DNA of 49,659 nucleotides. Source: an uncultured Lachnospiraceae bacterium. Lineage in GTDB: Bacteria > Bacillota > Clostridia > Lachnospirales > Lachnospiraceae. The stretch is taken from contig CAMQTN010000012.1 of assembly GCA_947037115.1 (NCBI GenBank), positions 1 through 49,659 on the forward strand. Direction: 5' to 3'. The position numbers were made by a program, and so were the translations under genes. This document shows, in pieces, positions 27,055 through 34,794 of this stretch (position 1 is its first letter; every line of letters begins with the position of its first letter). Under the pieces are notes generated by a model. That model saw only the letters and a list, made by a program, of their open reading frames with translations, was not told the DNA's origin and searched no databases.

Positions 27055-27844
27055 CTTCCTCACCTCCGCCCTCAGATCCGGCGCTGCTTCTGTCCGCAGG
27101 CGCCAGGAAGGATTTCAGTTTCTCCTCAATAACACGGGGGTTCTCACCCGCCTGAATGGAGAGAAGACCTTCAATCTCAATCTCTTTCACCATCATCTCT
27201 TCCGCGTTTTTATTCTTAAGCTTCGTCGATACCGGCGCACAGATCCAGTTCGCCAACAGCGAACCGTAGAAGGTGGTTACCAGTGCGACCGCCATGTTCG
27301 GTCCGATGGATGCGAAATCCGACAGGTCGGCCAACATGTTAATCAGACCGATCAGGGTTCCAATCATGCCCCAGGCGGGACCCATAGCAGCAATGTTCTC
27401 CCAAAAACCGATCTTATCTTTGTGTCTGCCCTCCACGCTCACCAGCTCGGTCTCCATAATCGCACGGACAAGCTCGGGGTCGGTACCGTCAACGATCAGC
27501 AAAATTCCCTTTTTCAGGAAATCGTCCTCGATATCGCTGGCCGCTTCCTCCAGAGACAGGAGGCCTTCCTTACGGGCTACGTTGGAGAGATCTATAATTT
27601 TTTGAATAATCTCCGGCACATTCATGGTAGAGGTCTTGAAAATCAAACCGATGCTCTTAAGACCCGCAACGAACTCGGGTATCGTGTAACTCGCAAAAAT
27701 ACACATGAAAGAACCGCCAAAGGTAACCAGAGCCGACGGCGGATCCAAGAACCTGAACACCATGGAGAAACTCTTGCCGAACACCATGCCGAATATCATC
27801 AGCACAAAACATGCTACCAAGCCAATAATTGAAGCTATATCCAT
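27047..27844 (-). CDS. motA: Flagellar stator protein MotA
   Basis: MotA forms the ring around MotB that converts ion flow to rotation. The 265-residue product has four membrane segments (about 4-24, 33-55, 150-170 and 180-200). A cytoplasmic loop carries ARKEGLLSLEEAASDIEDDF and the charged stretch with AIMETELVSVEGRHK. The MGPAWGMIGTLIGLINML motif lies near residue 155. The tail is acidic and glycine-rich. The ribosome binding site is weak. It starts 21 bases after flbD. Confidence 0.96.
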   Translation of the reverse strand: MDIASIIGLVACFVLMIFGMVFGKSFSMVFRFLDPPSALVTFGGSFMCIFASYTIPEFVAGLKSIGLIFKTSTMNVPEIIQKIIDLSNVARKEGLLSLEEAASDIEDDFLKKGILLIVDGTDPELVRAIMETELVSVEGRHKDKIGFWENIAAMGPAWGMIGTLIGLINMLADLSDFASIGPNMAVALVTTFYGSLLANWICAPVSTKLKNKNAEEMMVKEIEIEGLLSIQAGENPRVIEEKLKSFLAPADRSSAGSEGGGEEDG

Positions 27845-27865
27845 ATGTACACACCCACTTTTACA

Positions 27866-28051
27866 CTAGTCTGCAAAAATATCCTTTCTATACGATTTTA
27901 CTAAATTTTTCACTTCTTGTCTACTTTCTTTTACAATTAATTTCCGCCCGGTAGTAAATGACAGCACCGTATCCGGCGTCTCCTCTACCAACTCCAGCAA
28001 ATCAGGGTTTATCAAGACTTTAACCCCGTTAATTTTCGTGACCTCTACCAT
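27866..28051 (-). CDS. flbD: FlbD/SwrD family flagellar protein
   Basis: The 61-residue product (MVEVTKINGVKVLINPDLLE..., with FTTGRKLIVKESRQEV) is a full FlbD family protein, equivalent to SwrD of B. subtilis, which raises flagellar motor power. I chose the ATG at 28051: GGGGG stands about 8 bases upstream of it, too close for the TTG at 28057. It is the first gene after the promoter at 28093-28121. Its place between flgE and the motor genes is the classic one. Confidence 0.93.
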   Translation of the reverse strand: MVEVTKINGVKVLINPDLLELVEETPDTVLSFTTGRKLIVKESRQEVKNLVKSYRKDIFAD

Positions 28052-28092
28052 CGGCAAGCCCCCTTTTTGAATCTACCCCTTACAACTAAATT

Positions 28093-28121
28093 ATTTTACC
28101 ACACATCTACAAAAACTGCAA
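28093..28121 (-). promoter_or_regulatory. SigA-type promoter upstream of flbD-motA-motB
   Basis: TTGCAG (28121-28116) and TAAAAT (28098-28093) are 17 bases apart. The start point would be near 28086, 35 bases before the flbD ATG. No SigD-type GCCGATAT is present here. The match is by eye; activity is inferred. Confidence 0.65.
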
Positions 28122-28149
28122 AAAAAAATTTACCATTTTTTTGACATCC

Positions 28150-28207
28150 AAACACAAAACAGGGGAACTTTCCGCATATACTGCGAAAAAATTCCCCTAA
28201 TTTTTTT
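28150..28207. terminator. Bidirectional terminator between flgE and flbD
   Basis: AGGGGAA (28161-28167) pairs with TTCCCCT (28192-28198), with an inner CGCA/TGCG stem. Leftward it is followed by GTTTTGTGTTT (28160-28150). Rightward it is followed by seven T residues (28201-28207), the stronger T-run. It lies between the flgE stop and the flbD promoter. Confidence 0.65.
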
Positions 28208-28222
28208 GCTGTGCTTTTGACG

Positions 28223-28243
28223 CCCTCAGGATTGAGGGTTTTT
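28223..28243 (+). terminator. Small hairpin with a T-run in the rightward direction
   Basis: CCCTCA (28223-28228) and TGAGGG (28233-28238) form a 6-bp stem with a 4-base loop, followed by five T residues at 28239-28243. It would stop antisense transcripts about to enter flgE. No plus-strand gene is present to need it. Confidence 0.45.
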
Positions 28244-28257
28244 ACCCCTTCAACCGG

Positions 28258-30396
28258 TTATCTCTTCAGATTTACCAGCTCCTCAAGCAGTGTATCGGAG
28301 GTGGTGATAATACGGCTGTTTGCCTGGAAACCACGCTGTGTCGTGATCATCTCGGTAAACTCGCCTGCCAGATCCACGTTACTCATCTCCAGAACGCCCG
28401 ACTCCATGGAACCCTCGCCGTCCGCTGTGATATCCTGGCCGATCCCGTCAAATTCGCCGGAGTTCATGGTGGCGGAATAGAGGTTGTTACCCGCTTTTGA
28501 AAGACCTGCCGCGTTGGCAAACTTGGCAACCGCAATCTGTCCCAGAAGCTTCGTCATGCCATTGTCATAGGAGGCTCTGATCTTACCGTCCTGTCCGATC
28601 TCCACACCGATCATCTCACCGTACTTACGGCCCGTGCCCTGATTGGCCGAGGTGCCGTCTCCGTTGTCCAGACCTGCGGTGGACACCTTGCCGTTGTTCA
28701 CATTGGTCAGCGACTCAAAATCGATGGTGACGTCGCTGAAATGGCCCAGATCCACGGACGCGCCGGTCATATCCGTGGCCATCGCACTGAAATCCAGCAC
28801 CGCTTCATTCTGCCCCTGGGCCCCGATATAGGAAAACTTACCTGTCTTGGTGTCAAACACCAGCATATTGCCGTTATATGACTCATTGACCGTCACGCTG
28901 GCATGGCCGTCAGGCGTAACGTAATCGAGGTTATATTTTATATTATCCGTATCAGTCAGGCCGTAAACCCGTTGCAGCACCTCCGCATCCTTCGGGCCGC
29001 CATCGGCAACATACTCCAAAGGCACCGCAAATTTCCCGGATGCATTGTTATACTGCAGATCGTCCCTGTTGGGCGTGAACTCAGCCGTAAAAGTCACCAC
29101 AACTTTGCCGTCCTCACTCACTTTGATCGGAGAAGGATCCGTCGCATTAGCGGGCTCGTTAATATTCACGCCGCCGGCCAGCTTTCCAAGCACCGTTGCC
29201 CAAGCCTTCACCTCAGCGTCAGTTCTGGGCTCATTGGCCAAAGGTACCGTCTTGCCGCCCGCATCTTTATAGTAATACTGTTTTGCCTTTTCATCATAGG
29301 TTATGCCATAGTCTCTCTGCAAAGTATCTTTGGTCAATTCCGCAGAGCCCTCCATGGTTACCTTACTATTGGATGTTGCCTTATCACCATCCGCAACATC
29401 CTTGCCATCAATCTTCGTCACCTTCAGCGTTCCCGCCGCTTCCGCGATGGACATCATGGGATTTGATTCAAAATTGGTGAGAATCTCCTCAAACTGGTAG
29501 TTTACCAAAAATTTAGCAGGAGAAGCAGTAACAGGAGGAGTGGCGCCAGGGTCAGCTTCTGTAGCCGGTGTATAGTCTATCCCTTCGGGAACCGCGTATA
29601 CCTTTGATACGGGATCCATGTTTCCGCCGTTGCCAAAGGTGGCAATCTGGCTGATATCTGCAACCTTATAATAGTCTTTCAGGGATTTGCCGTCTGCGTT
29701 TTTGATATCGTCAAGCTGCACATAGTACAACCCATCCTTGCTCATGGCATGGATACTCATCAGCACCGAATAATCATACCCCTCCGCATCAAAGATCTTC
29801 AGACTCATGACCTTACCGCCGCTGCTGTGCACGCTGGTGTCGTTCTTGTCAACGATGCCGGACGCATAACCCCTGGTGGTCGCCTCGGCCTCAGCGGTCA
29901 GGTTCTCCCTGTTCATGACCTGCAAAGCGGAAACCACGTCTGAGCGGATATCGCCCGTATCCTCGTCATACTGCCAGCCCATCACCTTGTAGCCGGTGCT
30001 GGCCATAACCAGATTGCCCGCACCGTCGATGGTGAAGGAACCGTCCCTCGTGAAGAAATTCTGGGAACCGCTGTTTACAATGAAGAAGGATTCGCCCGAA
30101 ATCATAACGTCCCAGGGATTGTTTGTGGACTGGGCGGAACCCTGCCTCGTGATGGCCGTATTGATGGCCGCCGTCTTGGCGCCCAGACCGATCTGTCTTG
30201 CGTTGATACCGCCCCGGCCCGTGTCCGCATTCGCGCCGGACGCCGCCTGTGTGGTCTGGTATAACAGATCGCTGAATACCATGTTCTGCGACTTGTACGC
30301 CGTTGTGTTTACGTTCGCGATGTTATTACCGATAACATCCATTCTGGTCTGGTGGGTTTTAAGACCCGACACGCCAGAAAACAATGATCTCATCAT
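28258..30396 (-). CDS. flgE: Flagellar hook protein FlgE, enlarged
   Basis: FlgE builds the hook. The 712-residue product has the conserved ends: an N-terminal rod/hook motif (SLFSGVSGLKTHQTRMDVIG, then NNIANVNTTAYKSQ, about 4-37) and the C-terminal motif ending MITTQRGFQANSRIITTSDT and LLEELVNLKR. Between them it is far longer than the 400 or so residues usual in FlgE. The insert (about 270-530) is low in Cys and rich in Asp, Lys and Gly, and includes two similar segments, LQRDYGIT at 359 and LQRVYGLT at 474. It is probably a surface-exposed hook domain. AAGGAGGT precedes two adjacent ATG codons; I took the first. Confidence 0.95.
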   Translation of the reverse strand: MMRSLFSGVSGLKTHQTRMDVIGNNIANVNTTAYKSQNMVFSDLLYQTTQAASGANADTGRGGINARQIGLGAKTAAINTAITRQGSAQSTNNPWDVMISGESFFIVNSGSQNFFTRDGSFTIDGAGNLVMASTGYKVMGWQYDEDTGDIRSDVVSALQVMNRENLTAEAEATTRGYASGIVDKNDTSVHSSGGKVMSLKIFDAEGYDYSVLMSIHAMSKDGLYYVQLDDIKNADGKSLKDYYKVADISQIATFGNGGNMDPVSKVYAVPEGIDYTPATEADPGATPPVTASPAKFLVNYQFEEILTNFESNPMMSIAEAAGTLKVTKIDGKDVADGDKATSNSKVTMEGSAELTKDTLQRDYGITYDEKAKQYYYKDAGGKTVPLANEPRTDAEVKAWATVLGKLAGGVNINEPANATDPSPIKVSEDGKVVVTFTAEFTPNRDDLQYNNASGKFAVPLEYVADGGPKDAEVLQRVYGLTDTDNIKYNLDYVTPDGHASVTVNESYNGNMLVFDTKTGKFSYIGAQGQNEAVLDFSAMATDMTGASVDLGHFSDVTIDFESLTNVNNGKVSTAGLDNGDGTSANQGTGRKYGEMIGVEIGQDGKIRASYDNGMTKLLGQIAVAKFANAAGLSKAGNNLYSATMNSGEFDGIGQDITADGEGSMESGVLEMSNVDLAGEFTEMITTQRGFQANSRIITTSDTLLEELVNLKR

Positions 30397-30480
30397 AGTG
30401 AAATGACCTCCTTAACTCTTGTGCGGAACCGTCTGTCCTCTCTGTCAGTCGAGGACCGTAAGCCTCCTGTAAGGTCCGGC

Positions 30481-30885
30481 TTAAATAATGACCGCTCCGT
30501 CTATGTTTGTGAATACATTTTCATCGGCCTCCGTCTGATCCATCGCCGTGATAACCGTCTGATTCGGCACGCTCACGATGAATGCGAGGGAATCTACTAT
30601 GACCAATGACTCATTTATCCCCTTCGCAGAAGCTTTGGCTGCCCCCAGGTTCAGGCGTTCCACCTGTTCCTCGGTCAGTTCAATATTTCTGTCCACCAGC
30701 CGGTTTGCCGCATGTTTGGAAAATCTGACTTCCCCGGACTGCTGCATCCCGTCCGTCTTTGTCGACAGAATGTCCCGGAAGCTTATGCCTCCCTGCGCAG
30801 GCGCTCCGTCCCTGGATCTGCCTGTCTTTAAATATTGATCCTGCAGCTGTTCTATCGAAGGGAAAGAACTGCCTTGAATCTTCAT
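30481..30885 (-). CDS. TIGR02530 family flagellar operon protein
   Basis: This 134-residue protein matches the small conserved family found beside flgD and flgE in Firmicutes. The core motif runs from about 52: EVRFSKHAANRLVDRNIELT, then EEQVERLNLGAAKASAKGIN, then ESLVIVDSLAFIVSVPNQTV and ITAMDQTE. Its molecular role is not established; a role in hook assembly is inferred from its constant position. It has no membrane segment. GAGGAGAG precedes the ATG. Spacing to flgD is 39 bases and to flgE 84 bases. Confidence 0.9.
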   Translation of the reverse strand: MKIQGSSFPSIEQLQDQYLKTGRSRDGAPAQGGISFRDILSTKTDGMQQSGEVRFSKHAANRLVDRNIELTEEQVERLNLGAAKASAKGINESLVIVDSLAFIVSVPNQTVITAMDQTEADENVFTNIDGAVII

Positions 30886-30924
30886 ACTCTCTCCTCCCTG
30901 AGACCGGCGCCTTCCCTGCGGCAG

Positions 30925-31644
30925 CTATTCGCCGTCAGAACCGCCTTCATCGCCTTCGCCATCATCGCCGCCTTCGTCGTCGTCCTTGTCATTCCCGGCA
31001 GACGCCACCAGATCCTTCATCTTCTTCACATACTTCTGCATGGTATCAACCTGTTCATCCGTCAGGAAGTTCTTCTGGTATTCGCTCATACCCTGGTACA
31101 TCTCATCCAGCTTCTCTACCTTCTCCCTGTCGGCAACTGTCAGATGCTCGATCGCGGGAAGTTTGTTGTAGATATTCAGCCAGTCTGCCGCCAGCTTGTA
31201 AGCCTCCAGATAAGTAGGATCCGCTACCGTATCCAGATCGTCCATGGAATACAGCTCGCCGTTCACGGAGAGATATGCCTTGTTCTTCTCGTAAACCACA
31301 TAGTCCACGTTACCCTGCACGTTTGTAGGTCTGCCCTGACTGTCGTATACCTTCAGGAGCACGGTCTGCCCCACCAGGGAGGACGCTCTGAAAAGATCCA
31401 TGGATGCACTCATGTTCTGCATCTGCTCCAGCTCTGAGAATGTTGCAAACTGGGAAATATACTCCGTGTTTGAGGTGGGCTCCAGAGGATCCTGATACTT
31501 CATCTGCGCTACCAGAAGCTGCAGGAAAGCGTCCTTATCCAGACTGTCGTTTCCTGTTTTTCTATTCTTTTTTTCATTGGCCAGAGACGCCGCGGAATTG
31601 GAATCCACAAATTTACCGTCTTTTACTTCCTGTACTACTCCCAT
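30925..31644 (-). CDS. flgD: Flagellar hook capping protein FlgD with a C-terminal helical extension
   Basis: FlgD caps the growing hook. The 239-residue product has the family's N-terminal motif (FLQLLVAQMKYQDPLEPTSN, then TEYISQFATFSELEQMQNM, 40-78) and SSLVGQTVLLKVYD (88-101). After about residue 140 a different module appears: LPAIEHLTVADREKVEKLDE, then MYQGMSEYQKNFLTDEQVDT (162-201). It resembles the three-helix repeats of Gram-positive surface proteins (LP..LT..D...V..L...Y..L...QK.LV). The last 20 residues are Asp/Glu/Gly repeats. AAGGAG precedes the ATG. It lies 29 bases after fliK. Confidence 0.93.
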   Translation of the reverse strand: MGVVQEVKDGKFVDSNSAASLANEKKNRKTGNDSLDKDAFLQLLVAQMKYQDPLEPTSNTEYISQFATFSELEQMQNMSASMDLFRASSLVGQTVLLKVYDSQGRPTNVQGNVDYVVYEKNKAYLSVNGELYSMDDLDTVADPTYLEAYKLAADWLNIYNKLPAIEHLTVADREKVEKLDEMYQGMSEYQKNFLTDEQVDTMQKYVKKMKDLVASAGNDKDDDEGGDDGEGDEGGSDGE

Positions 31645-31673
31645 ACTTCCACTCCTTTCTGTTCATGGTTATC

Positions 31674-33179
31674 TTATGCCATATAGTCTACCGTACTGCC
31701 GTTTGCCTGCATCATCTCCACTGCGATCCGCTCCGAATCGTCGAGTTCTTCCAGACCTTCTTCCGCCATCTCATCGAGGTTTAAGTTGATCCTTCTGGCG
31801 TTCTTCTTCGCGCCTTCGTTCTCCTGATTCGCCGCTTCCTGCTCACTGCCGAACTGCTGGCCGTAAGCATGATTTGCAACGGTGACTTCCACAGCCTCCA
31901 CCTTGATGCCCTGCTCCTCAAACTGTTCCTTGAGCTGAATCAGCTGGGTCTCCAAAACGGCCTTGACTGTCTCGTTCTGTGCCGCAAACTGTGCCGTGAT
32001 AACCCCGTCCTTCGCCGCCAGCTGTACATGCACCGTACCCAGGCTTGCGGGATGCAGCTGCATCTCCAGCTCCTGTGTCTCCGGCTTGATGTTGATCTTC
32101 ATGTACTCGACGATCTGATCCATGATCTGATTCGTCTCCGGCTGTGTGTATACCGGCCGCTCCACCGGCGCTTCAACTTCCCCGGTGCGCCCTGTCAGGT
32201 TCTGTAAGAAAGCGTTTCCTGCGTTCTGTCCCGCATCACTTTCCCCCTTACCTGTGTCTCCGGCGTTCCCCTTCTTCGTCAGGGGTTCCACCTCGGGTTT
32301 TGCCGTGTCTGTCATCTGCTCGCTGACATGTTTTTGTCCGCTGGCGTCATCGACAGTCACCTTAACCTGCACTGTGCCGCCTTCCTTCTCCACGGTCACC
32401 GCATAGTCCTTCATGCCCTCCACGCTCACCTCGGGCTCTTCCAGCCCCGGCGTCATTACGGGCTCCTGTGTCTCCACAGACTGCTTCTCTGCGCTGATCT
32501 GTGCAAGCAGCGCCTCCAGCTCGTCTGCATCCAGTCCCAGCTCCTCCTGCAGCGTTCCCAGCATGTCATTCACTGTCTGGAAAAGATCCTGCAAATTACC
32601 GTACAGTGTCTCATCCGTCACCAGAGATAACTCATCTGAGCTGTCCGTCAAAGCAAGCAGGAGCTGTTTCAGGTTCGCGGGATCAAAGAGATCCACCGCC
32701 GTGAGTCCAAGGATTTCCATGGCCTCTTCCACCTTTTCACGGGGAACGTCCATCACATCGGAAACCTCATCCACAAGCTCCTCGGCCGCCTCTTCCACGT
32801 CCTCGCGGGCTTCTGCCTCCTGTGCATTTCCATCCCGCACCTCAGACGTCTCACCGTTTCCGTCCTGCTTCACAGCGCTTTTCGCATCATCCATGGACGT
32901 CTCCCCGGTTTTTCCGGTATCGGCTGTCTGAACCGCATTGTCCGTCTTAACCATATCCTTTGGCTGTACCAGATCCTGCGCGTTACTGACAATCGTCTGT
33001 TTTGCCGGCTGGGTCTGGGCGCCGCCTGTCTGGGATTTGTTCAACGAGGCAAGCTGTCCGCTCACTTTGTCCATGAGTTTGTCAAAGCGGTCCTGCACGG
33101 CCTCATCCGGCTTCGCAGACGCCTGGCTTCCCTGTACTGTCCCTAAAGACCCCAGGGCGTTTACATTGTTTACCGTCAT
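31674..33179 (-). CDS. fliK: Flagellar hook-length control protein FliK
   Basis: FliK measures hook length and triggers the FlhB switch. From the ATG at 33179 it is 501 residues: a long, mainly acidic N-terminal region with low-complexity stretches (1-370) and a conserved FliK C domain (about 380-460) with LEMQLHPASLGTVHVQLAAK and IQLKEQFEEQGIKVEAVEV. The frame stays open 48 codons further upstream, but those lie in a structured GC-rich leader and lack similarity to FliK, while AAAGGAGG lies 11 bases before the chosen ATG. It follows a SigD-type promoter. Confidence 0.93.
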   Translation of the reverse strand: MTVNNVNALGSLGTVQGSQASAKPDEAVQDRFDKLMDKVSGQLASLNKSQTGGAQTQPAKQTIVSNAQDLVQPKDMVKTDNAVQTADTGKTGETSMDDAKSAVKQDGNGETSEVRDGNAQEAEAREDVEEAAEELVDEVSDVMDVPREKVEEAMEILGLTAVDLFDPANLKQLLLALTDSSDELSLVTDETLYGNLQDLFQTVNDMLGTLQEELGLDADELEALLAQISAEKQSVETQEPVMTPGLEEPEVSVEGMKDYAVTVEKEGGTVQVKVTVDDASGQKHVSEQMTDTAKPEVEPLTKKGNAGDTGKGESDAGQNAGNAFLQNLTGRTGEVEAPVERPVYTQPETNQIMDQIVEYMKINIKPETQELEMQLHPASLGTVHVQLAAKDGVITAQFAAQNETVKAVLETQLIQLKEQFEEQGIKVEAVEVTVANHAYGQQFGSEQEAANQENEGAKKNARRINLNLDEMAEEGLEELDDSERIAVEMMQANGSTVDYMA

Positions 33180-33371
33180 TCCTGTTCTTTCCTCCTTTCT
33201 GCAGTTTTCAAGGTTCAGCGTCAGTGTTACCCGCTGACGCGTATGGAGCAGGGGATTCTCTCCTGCCCGCCGCGCAGCCTGTGCGCCGTGCAGTGACGTC
33301 TGCCCCTGCGCCGGTCTGCGCATATATATATAACATGCGGCCGGCTGAGCGCATGAAATATATCACATATA
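33180..33371 (-). other. Structured 5' leader of fliK
   Basis: About 190 bases separate the SigD promoter and the fliK ATG. The GC-rich part contains three consecutive hairpins in transcription order: GCGCA/TGCGC at 33286-33272, GCAGG/CCTGC at 33266-33248, and GCGTCAG/CTGACGC at 33240-33218. Then AAAGGAGG follows. There is no clear T-run after the last hairpin, so it is not a simple terminator. It has a CGCACAGG string, but I see no other part of the GEMM c-di-GMP riboswitch. The function is unknown. Confidence 0.5.
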
Positions 33372-33398
33372 ATATCGGCTGTTTCCCGACGTCTTTGA
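33372..33398 (-). promoter_or_regulatory. SigD (sigma-28) promoter upstream of fliK
   Basis: Reading leftward, TCAA (33398-33395), 15 bases, then GCCGATAT (33379-33372). The known SigD consensus is TAAA-N15-GCCGATAT, so the -10 matches 8 of 8, the -35 matches 3 of 4 and the spacing is exact. The sigD gene lies in the same window. Transcription would start near 33365. Confidence 0.75.
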
Positions 33399-33445
33399 AG
33401 TGGTTTTCATAAAAAACCAACCCCTTCAGGAGATATCTTTGACGC

Positions 33446-34327
33446 TTACGAATCAGGATCCATAATCCTTGTCAGTCTGGCCGCCGTCTCGGCGTCCATG
33501 GCCCCAAGAATATTACCGCGGTCCTCCGCGCTCATCTGATTCAGTATCTTTGCCGCCAGATCCAGATCATCCGTCATGGCCTCAAAAATAGCAGCGGCCG
33601 CCTTGGGTTTCATCTCGGCGTAAGCCTGGGCGTAATCCTGGATTTCCTGATCCACCTCCTGCTGCTGTATCACCTGTTTATACAGATATTCCGCTGTGGT
33701 CGGGTCCATCGTCTGATAATACTTCTGGTATTCCTCCGCACCCGGGCCATTCTCGGCGTAGACCACTTCCTCGTAAAACTCTGTCTTAATGCGCTCGAAC
33801 TCCACCTGCGCATCCTCGAAGGTCTGGAGCCTCTCAATCTCCGCCCGCATCTCCTCTATCGCCTCAGAATCCACAGAACTGGCTGCCTGCGCGTCCTCCA
33901 GCTGCAGTTCCAGCTCCCTGATATAGTCCACCGCCTCGCGCAGACTGGTGTAACCGCCATAGTCTTCCTCCTCGTCGGCAGTTCCCGCAGAATCCGTCGG
34001 CAGAATCTTGTTTACCACAGGCACATCCTTAAGGACGGGCGCGAGCACACCCGACCCGAAACCGCCCACATCCAGCTTGATCAGCAGACATAAAATCGCA
34101 ATCCAGATAATTACAATAACAAGTGTTACCAAAAATACGGAAAGCCCTCCGCCTTCGTCGCCAAGCCTCTCCTCCTGCTCGTCGAGCTCCTTTGCGCGCT
34201 GCTTGGCTTCCTTTTTCTGGGCCTTTCTGTCAGCCTTGATTTTATTGCGTTCTTCCTTTAATCTCTTCTTTTCCGCTTTCTCGTCAAGCGGGGGCTGCAC
34301 GCCCACATCCATCGCTTCAGTCGCCAT
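33446..34327 (-). CDS. ylxF: YlxF/MotE-like membrane protein between fliJ and fliK
   Basis: The 293-residue product has a Lys/Glu-rich cytoplasmic start (about 12-60), one membrane helix (about 65-88), a coiled coil (about 125-180), and a C-terminal MgtE-N-like domain (about 205-285) with AYAEMKPKAAAAIFEAMTDD, LDLAAKILNQMSAEDRGNIL and AARLTRIM. This is the layout of MotE and of YlxF, found at the same place in the B. subtilis fla/che operon. MotE acts as a stator chaperone; whether this one does is inference. I prefer the second ATG (34327), because AAGG is too close to the first at 34333. It overlaps fliJ by 11 bases. Confidence 0.88.
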   Translation of the reverse strand: MATEAMDVGVQPPLDEKAEKKRLKEERNKIKADRKAQKKEAKQRAKELDEQEERLGDEGGGLSVFLVTLVIVIIWIAILCLLIKLDVGGFGSGVLAPVLKDVPVVNKILPTDSAGTADEEEDYGGYTSLREAVDYIRELELQLEDAQAASSVDSEAIEEMRAEIERLQTFEDAQVEFERIKTEFYEEVVYAENGPGAEEYQKYYQTMDPTTAEYLYKQVIQQQEVDQEIQDYAQAYAEMKPKAAAAIFEAMTDDLDLAAKILNQMSAEDRGNILGAMDAETAARLTRIMDPDS

Positions 34328-34781
34328 TTCCATTTCCCTTTCCGCGCTGCCCGTAGGTGTAGCTTGTCAGTTCGTCTACAACCTTAGCCTCGGCCGCTTT
34401 CTCTTCATCCAAAAACTGGAGCAGGGCCTTTTCCTTAAGCTTTTCGTGCATCTTGCGCTCCTGCATGACCTCCGTCAGCTTCTGCCTGGCAAGCTCCACC
34501 ACCTCCGCGGCCTTCGCCACCTCGGTACGCTGTGCCACAATCAGTTCGTCCATGATGAGCATGGCATTACGGTTATCCCGCAGATCGTTTACCCTTAGCG
34601 CTTTCTCCCGTATCCGCCTTCCCTCCTCGAGATAGGCGGCCTTCCGGTCAATCAGCCTCTGCAGTTTTTCCTGCTCCTCATTCAGCGCCATCTGGGCTTT
34701 TCCGAGCTCCATCTTCGCCTGCGTCTCGAGCTGATACTTGATATTCAGGATGCTCTGCATCCTGTATCTGAATTTTGCCAT
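34317..34781 (-). CDS. fliJ: Flagellar export chaperone FliJ
   Basis: FliJ is a coiled-coil rod that links the export ATPase FliI to the FlhA gate. The 154-residue product is helical throughout, beginning MAKFRYRMQSILNIKYQLET, with alternating Glu/Lys/Arg and Leu/Ala heptads through residue 140. It has no other domain. The primary sequence of FliJ is poorly conserved, so position directly after fliI (13 bases) adds support. GGGGTGA precedes the ATG. The gene end overlaps ylxF. Confidence 0.93.
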   Translation of the reverse strand: MAKFRYRMQSILNIKYQLETQAKMELGKAQMALNEEQEKLQRLIDRKAAYLEEGRRIREKALRVNDLRDNRNAMLIMDELIVAQRTEVAKAAEVVELARQKLTEVMQERKMHEKLKEKALLQFLDEEKAAEAKVVDELTSYTYGQRGKGNGNGD

Positions 34782-34794
34782 GACCGGTCACCCC

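Noticed and set aside
28093..28121. SigD promoter before flbD
   Set aside because: The -10 is TAAAAT without GCCGATAT; SigA type fits better.
33248..33300. GEMM-type c-di-GMP riboswitch
   Set aside because: Only the short CGCACAGG string fits. The paired P1b/P1a elements and GGGACGCAAAGCC part are not seen.
33180..33323. 48-codon N-terminal extension of fliK
   Set aside because: Lies in the structured leader, no good binding site, and unlike FliK N-termini; the ATG at 33179 has AAAGGAGG.
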